DNA of 15,908 bases, taken from contig URUT01000028.1 of the NCBI GenBank assembly GCA_900551105.1, positions 1 through 15,908 of the forward strand. Direction: 5' to 3'. Shown here piece by piece: positions 13,666-15,908 of the stretch. Under the pieces are notes generated by a model. That model saw only the letters and a list, made by a program, of their open reading frames with translations. It had not been told where the DNA came from and did no database searches. This DNA comes from an uncultured Mycoplasmatota bacterium. GTDB taxonomy: Bacteria; Bacillota_I; Bacilli_A; RF39; UBA660. Each line of letters starts with the position of its first letter. The stretch's first letter is position 1. The position numbers and the translations under genes were made by a program.

Positions 13666-14555
13666 TGGATAATGATTTTTATTTTGAGGATTCCAATCCT
13701 AAAAAAGTAGTAGCGTTTGTACTAGTTTTACTAATACTTTTAGGAGCTGGTGGTTATTATTTTTATAAAGAATATTATAATAAAGTTATTAAAATTAATG
13801 ATGTGATAATAGAACTTGGCGAAAAACCTAGTGAGGATTTAAGTGTATATGCTAAGGGAAATACTGATGGGTATACTTTAAAACTTGCTGATAATTTAAC
13901 TAATGAAGAAGGGGAAACGTATTTAGCTGGTGAATATAGTTTTCGTCTAGTAAAGGGCGATGTCAGTAAGAAGGGGAAAATTTATGTAAAGGATACAACA
14001 CCGCCAGTGGTTACTGTGAAAAAAATTACGGTTGGCGTGAATGAAAAGTTTTCGCCTTATGAGTTTTTAGAAACTTGTGATGATTTAAGTTTACCGTGCA
14101 CAACTTCTTATAAAAAAGAGAGTTATGCTACTTTAAATAAAGCAGTTGGTGAGTATAATTTAGAAATTGTTGTTGAAGATAAATATGGTAATAAGACTAC
14201 TAAAGATGTAACTTTAGAGGTTAGTGATACTGAATCGTTGTTATCTAAGAAACAATTAGATTTTACTGTTGCTAGTATGACACCTAAAGATGATGATTGG
14301 AAAGATGTTTATACTTATAAGTTTGAACGCTGCGTTGATGGTGAAAGCGATGAGTATGAGAAGAAATTTTTAGAAATTAATACATTAGATTTTAGTAGTT
14401 TGTTTGAAAAGAAGATAGTTAACCAGTATTCAATTACATTATATAATCAATATAATTTTGTAATAGGTATTAGTGTTAAATTATTTTTTGAGGATAATAC
14501 GACTAAGTATTTGAATAGTGATGATATAAAGAGTCTTATTCAAGCAGAAGAGTGA
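13665..14555 (+). CDS. Membrane-anchored protein with Ig-like beta domains
   Basis: A 296-residue protein with an acidic N-terminus, one membrane helix (about 14-31) and an extracellular remainder. GTG at 13656 opens the frame, but ATG at 13665 lies behind CGAGGTGG and overlaps the upstream stop. The first domain (about 38-108) ends with the DTTPPVVTV boundary that typically starts a bacterial Ig-like or DUF5011-like domain. The second (about 110-190) closes with GEYNLEIVVEDKYGNKTTKDVTLEV. Two cysteines inside it (ETCDD and LPCTT) could form a disulfide. A third, unrecognised alpha/beta region runs to the end. A terminator overlaps its stop. The likely role is at the cell surface; ligand unknown. 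Confidence 0.8.
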   Translation: MDNDFYFEDSNPKKVVAFVLVLLILLGAGGYYFYKEYYNKVIKINDVIIELGEKPSEDLSVYAKGNTDGYTLKLADNLTNEEGETYLAGEYSFRLVKGDVSKKGKIYVKDTTPPVVTVKKITVGVNEKFSPYEFLETCDDLSLPCTTSYKKESYATLNKAVGEYNLEIVVEDKYGNKTTKDVTLEVSDTESLLSKKQLDFTVASMTPKDDDWKDVYTYKFERCVDGESDEYEKKFLEINTLDFSSLFEKKIVNQYSITLYNQYNFVIGISVKLFFEDNTTKYLNSDDIKSLIQAEE

Positions 14556-14587
14556 CAATTACGTGATAGTAGTTGTCTTTTTATTTT
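14554..14587 (+). terminator. Intrinsic terminator overlapping a stop codon
   Basis: GACAATTA (14554-14561) pairs with TAGTTGTC (14570-14577), with one G·U pair, around an 8-base loop, then TTTTTATTTT. The stem starts within the TGA stop of the Ig-like gene. Confidence 0.85.
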
Positions 14588-14618
14588 GTAAAAAATTTAA
14601 ATTTTTAATAATTTTATA

Positions 14619-14647
14619 TTGATTATGAGTTATTCTTATGGTATATT
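14619..14647 (+). promoter_or_regulatory. Promoter of the broken tRNA-Met
   Basis: TTGATT (14619-14624), a 17-base spacer and TATATT (14642-14647), with TGG before the -10 (extended -10). It sits 19 bases before the tRNA fragment, the same layout as the live tRNA promoters in the window. Confidence 0.72.
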
Positions 14648-14666
14648 TAATTTGTTCATTTGATAT

Positions 14667-14706
14667 GGCGGTGTAGCTCAGTTGGCTAGAGCATCCGGTT
14701 CATACC
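14667..14706 (+). pseudogene. 5' half of tRNA-Met(CAT), cut after the anticodon loop
   Basis: GGCGGTG, the D-arm GCTCAGTTGGCTAGAGC, the 5' anticodon strand TCCGG and the loop TTCATAC are all normal and very close to the standard Bacillota elongator tRNA-Met. After one more base (C14706) the sequence becomes TAATTAGCC, with no 3' anticodon strand, T-arm or acceptor partner. The break point in the anticodon stem-loop is a common integrase crossover site. Eleven bases at the break (14696-14706) recur in the anticodon arm of the complete tRNA-Met downstream (15815-15825), but that arm is conserved among tRNA-Met genes, so the match alone does not prove an att pair. Confidence 0.88.
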
Positions 14707-14931
14707 TAATTAGCCACTGACTTAATTTATAAATTTAAAAATCAATTTTTACTAGATTTTATAAGGGTTTGCAAAGTTGCAAATTCTTTTTTTAAAATTT
14801 TTTCAGGGAAATTTTAGGGAATTTTTTATTAAATTCTCTTTTTTTATTTATGTTTATTTATACTTATTTAATTTTAATTATATTTTTTAGACAAAATAAA
14901 AATAGTCCTGTACTAGCGACTATTTAACAAT
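14707..14931. other. Non-coding, AT-rich stretch after the tRNA break
   Basis: No gene is visible here. The stretch holds a small dyad TTTGCA/TGCAAA (14768-14773 and 14778-14783) and an imperfect tandem repeat of AGGGAA plus T-run near 14805-14826, which could be integrase arm sites or operators of a lost element. A terminator for the minus-strand gene lies at 14900-14925. Confidence 0.5.
14900..14925 (-). terminator. Terminator of the two-helix membrane protein gene
   Basis: AAATAGTC (14900-14907) and GACTATTT (14918-14925) form an 8-bp stem around 10 bases. On the minus strand it continues into a T-rich tail, just after the stop codon. Confidence 0.7.
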
Positions 14932-15183
14932 TTAACAATAAATCAATCTTCCTAATAAATTAGCAATATAATGTGTGCTTTTATAAAATACAACTAGCAT
15001 AGCAATACACAATACAATAGTTAGTTTTGCTCTAAAGCCTATACTTGCGACACTTATACATAGATCATAAGGTATTTCCATCTTATCACAAATATTTGTT
15101 GCTATCTCAAATGAGTTGCATAGTAATAGTCCTGTAAGGATAGACCATAGTATTAATTCAATATTATTTCTCATTTTTTTCAT
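14932..15183 (-). CDS. Small two-helix membrane protein, unknown
   Basis: I do not recognise this 83-residue protein. Two hydrophobic segments, about 9-28 (IELILWSILTGLLLCNS) and 54-72 (LTIVLCIAMLVVFYKS), flank a short hydrophilic loop with three cysteines in the whole middle and first helix. AAAGGAG lies three bases before ATG 15183 and twelve before a second ATG at 15174, so the exact start is uncertain. Codon use (ATA, CTA, ACA, GCA) differs from the AGT-rich chromosome to the left. It overlaps the end of a Cys-rich reading frame by 20 bases and has its own terminator. It is probably a remnant gene of the inserted element. Confidence 0.6.
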   Translation of the reverse strand: MKKMRNNIELILWSILTGLLLCNSFEIATNICDKMEIPYDLCISVASIGFRAKLTIVLCIAMLVVFYKSTHYIANLLGRLIYC

Positions 15184-15328
15184 TTTCTCCTTTTTTACTA
15201 TTCAATAAATATTTTTGGTAATTAGGAACTTCTTGTTTTGATTTGTAAAAACTGCATTGACTACAATTTTTTACTGATAGTGCATTACAATAATTTTTAC
15301 TAACATAAGCAAAACAAGAAGTTCCTAA
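15164..15328 (-). pseudogene. Cys-rich small-protein reading frame with no start codon
   Basis: An open frame of 54 codons on the minus strand, bounded by TAA at 15329-15331 and ending in TAA at 15164-15166. It contains four cysteines spaced C-x8-C-x7-C-x2-C-SFYK (residues 5, 14, 22, 25), preceded by T-S and followed by F-A-Y at the first Cys. That pattern resembles small Cys-rich proteins (start CFAY, later CxxCxFYK, then a Glu/Lys-rich tail) common in Bacillota mobile elements; I infer the likeness from memory of the pattern. No ATG, GTG or TTG lies in frame before the first Cys. Both arms of the 28-bp inverted repeat are part of the frame: one encodes the region before the first Cys, the other S-K-Q-E-V-P-N-Y-Q. 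Its end overlaps the next gene's start, as in a once-coupled pair. Confidence 0.5.
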
Positions 15329-15337
15329 TTACCAAAA
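15213..15337. repeat. Perfect 28-bp inverted repeat around a 69-bp segment
   Basis: The left arm 15213-15240 (core GGTAATTAGGAACTTCTTG) and right arm 15310-15337 are exact reverse complements, with spacer 15241-15309. Inside the spacer, TGCATT-ACAA-TTTTTACT occurs twice imperfectly (from 15253 and 15281), and GTAAAAA (15245-15251) can pair with TTTTTAC (15294-15300). There is no T-run suited to a terminator. Possible readings are an invertible switch, a quasi-palindrome perfected by templated repair, or a strong RNA hairpin. Confidence 0.9.
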
Positions 15338-15704
15338 GAAAATTGATAATAAAAAAAATAATAAATTTGTAATAAATTTTGTGGAGTTATCTACTGTATT
15401 ATCAGGAAGATTATATACAGATTCAGATAAAATAACTGATTTATTAAAAAAATATTATAATATGGAAACTGATCCGACTTTTGAAGAAATACCATACAAA
15501 TTATTAAATTTAAGACAAGCAGTAATAAAAGAAAATGATTTATATAATGAGATAAAAGATTTTTTAAAGGAAAATTCAAATGATTGGAAAGCAATAAATA
15601 AAGGTATTGAAAAATACGGAAATGAATTTACAATAAATGGATATACTAAAAGTAAGCAATATGATGAAAAAGATACCAAAATTGATAAAGAAATGGTAAT
15701 TTAG
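15309..15704 (+). pseudogene. 5'-truncated reading frame of the inserted element
   Basis: I do not recognise the product. GTG at 15381 would give 107 residues, but it has no ribosome binding site and the frame stays open upstream to 15309 through the right arm of the inverted repeat, where it reads K-Q-E-V-P-N-Y-Q-K. The first in-frame ATG (15462) also lacks a site. The protein part is hydrophilic and mostly helical, with a block FEEIPYKLLNLRQAVIKEND and a Lys/Asp-rich tail ending KIDKEMVI. There is no membrane segment. Codon use (AAA, ATA, TCA, ACA) differs from the left chromosome. It most likely represents the C-terminal part of a longer gene whose start was lost. If the 69-bp spacer were inverted, the Cys-rich module would join it in frame, giving about 160 codons, still with no start. 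Confidence 0.45.
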
Positions 15705-15735
15705 GCATTTTTTTAAGGAAATTTTGTGTTAAGTA

Positions 15736-15764
15736 TTGTCAATTAACAATATTTATGATACTAT
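15736..15764 (+). promoter_or_regulatory. Promoter of the complete tRNA-Met
   Basis: TTGTCA (15736-15741), a 17-base spacer and TACTAT (15759-15764), with TGA before the -10. It has the same layout as the promoter of the broken copy. Confidence 0.72.
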
Positions 15765-15785
15765 TATATTGCTTACTTGATTTAT

Positions 15786-15862
15786 GGCGAGGTAATTCAG
15801 CTGGCTAGAATGATCGGTTCATACCCGATATGTCGGGGGTTCGAGTCCCTCCCTCGCTACCA
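15786..15862 (+). tRNA. tRNA-Met, anticodon CAT (diverged copy)
   Basis: GGCGAGG pairs with CCTCGCT (G1·T72 wobble). The D-stem is ATTC/GAAT, the anticodon stem ATCGG/CCGAT closes TTCATAC, and the T-stem GGGGG/CCCTC holds TTCGAGT. CCA is encoded at 15860-15862. Every stem is self-consistent, so the gene should work. It differs from the broken upstream copy in paired positions (D-stem, bases 27-28 and acceptor bases 5-6), so it is a separate, diverged gene and not simply the missing half. The anticodon could be elongator Met or, if lysidine-modified, Ile; overall likeness favours elongator Met. Confidence 0.93.
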
Positions 15863-15873
15863 ATATGAGTAAT

Positions 15874-15899
15874 AATAGATAGAAATATCTATTTTTTTT
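15874..15899 (+). terminator. Terminator of the complete tRNA-Met
   Basis: AATAGATA (15874-15881) and TATCTATT (15886-15893) form a perfect 8-bp stem around GAAA, followed by six T. Confidence 0.8.
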
Positions 15900-15908
15900 A
15901 TACATTTT

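Noticed and set aside
14707..14931. Integrase gene remnant next to the broken tRNA
   Set aside because: No frame of useful length or tyrosine-recombinase motif is visible; only short AT-rich repeats.
15241..15309. A clear promoter inside the invertible-looking spacer
   Set aside because: TTGACT (15257-15262) has no -10 at 16-18 bases, and no convincing promoter is visible on either strand, so a simple promoter switch is not supported.
14667..15862. A group I intron splitting one tRNA-Met gene in the anticodon arm
   Set aside because: The downstream copy has its own promoter, 5' half and matching stems, so it is a complete gene and not a 3' exon. I also saw no conserved group I core.

Overview
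The window reads as chromosome of a strongly AT-rich member of the Bacillota, most like the uncultured gut Bacilli lineages between Erysipelotrichales-type bacteria and Mollicutes. The signs are the rnc-smc and yneE(sirA)-yneF gene orders, a zinc-ribbon L32, GGTGAT-type ribosome binding sites, consensus sigma-A promoters and heavy use of AGT for serine. TGA is a normal stop (it ends spoIIP, the ATP-grasp gene and the Ig-like gene) and tryptophan is TGG, so the mycoplasma code does not apply. The exact taxon cannot be fixed by eye.

Layout. 1-680: a maltose O-acetyltransferase gene on the minus strand whose codon use differs from its neighbours. 750-930: tRNA-Ser(GCT) with promoter and terminator. 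978-2080: a minus-strand pair, yidD and a ZnuA-type lipoprotein that has lost every histidine. 2189-5777: rnc and a short smc, overlapping, closed by a terminator. 5810-8130: a spoIIP homologue, a small membrane protein overlapping it, and an ATP-grasp enzyme. 8142-8305: tRNA-Arg(TCT) unit. 8324-10933: a PfkB-fold protein without its catalytic Asp, a free-standing Smr domain and obgE. 10939-12612: an InlB-type repeat protein, a SirA-like protein, YneF, YceD (DUF177) and ribosomal protein L32. 12674-14555: a DUF5684-type zinc-ribbon membrane protein, an unknown cytosolic protein and a membrane-anchored Ig-like protein. 14619-15862: an accessory scar.

Most genes are housekeeping: RNA processing (rnc), chromosome segregation (smc), ribosome assembly (obgE, yceD-rpmF), membrane protein insertion (yidD). 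Many carry their own consensus promoter, often inside the end of the gene before, so the region is a row of short units rather than one operon. SpoIIP and SirA are both sporulation-pathway proteins, which suggests a sporulating ancestor or a retained partial programme.

The most unusual part is the right end. A tRNA-Met gene with an intact promoter is cut just after its anticodon loop. About 1.1 kb of DNA with different codon use follows, then a complete but diverged tRNA-Met. The inserted DNA holds a two-helix membrane protein gene, a 5'-truncated reading frame, and a perfect 28-bp inverted repeat around 69 bp. Through that repeat runs a Cys-rich reading frame with no start codon. The same frame would join the right-hand reading frame if the 69-bp segment were inverted. 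This could be an invertible module, or a decayed gene rearranged by hairpin-templated repair.
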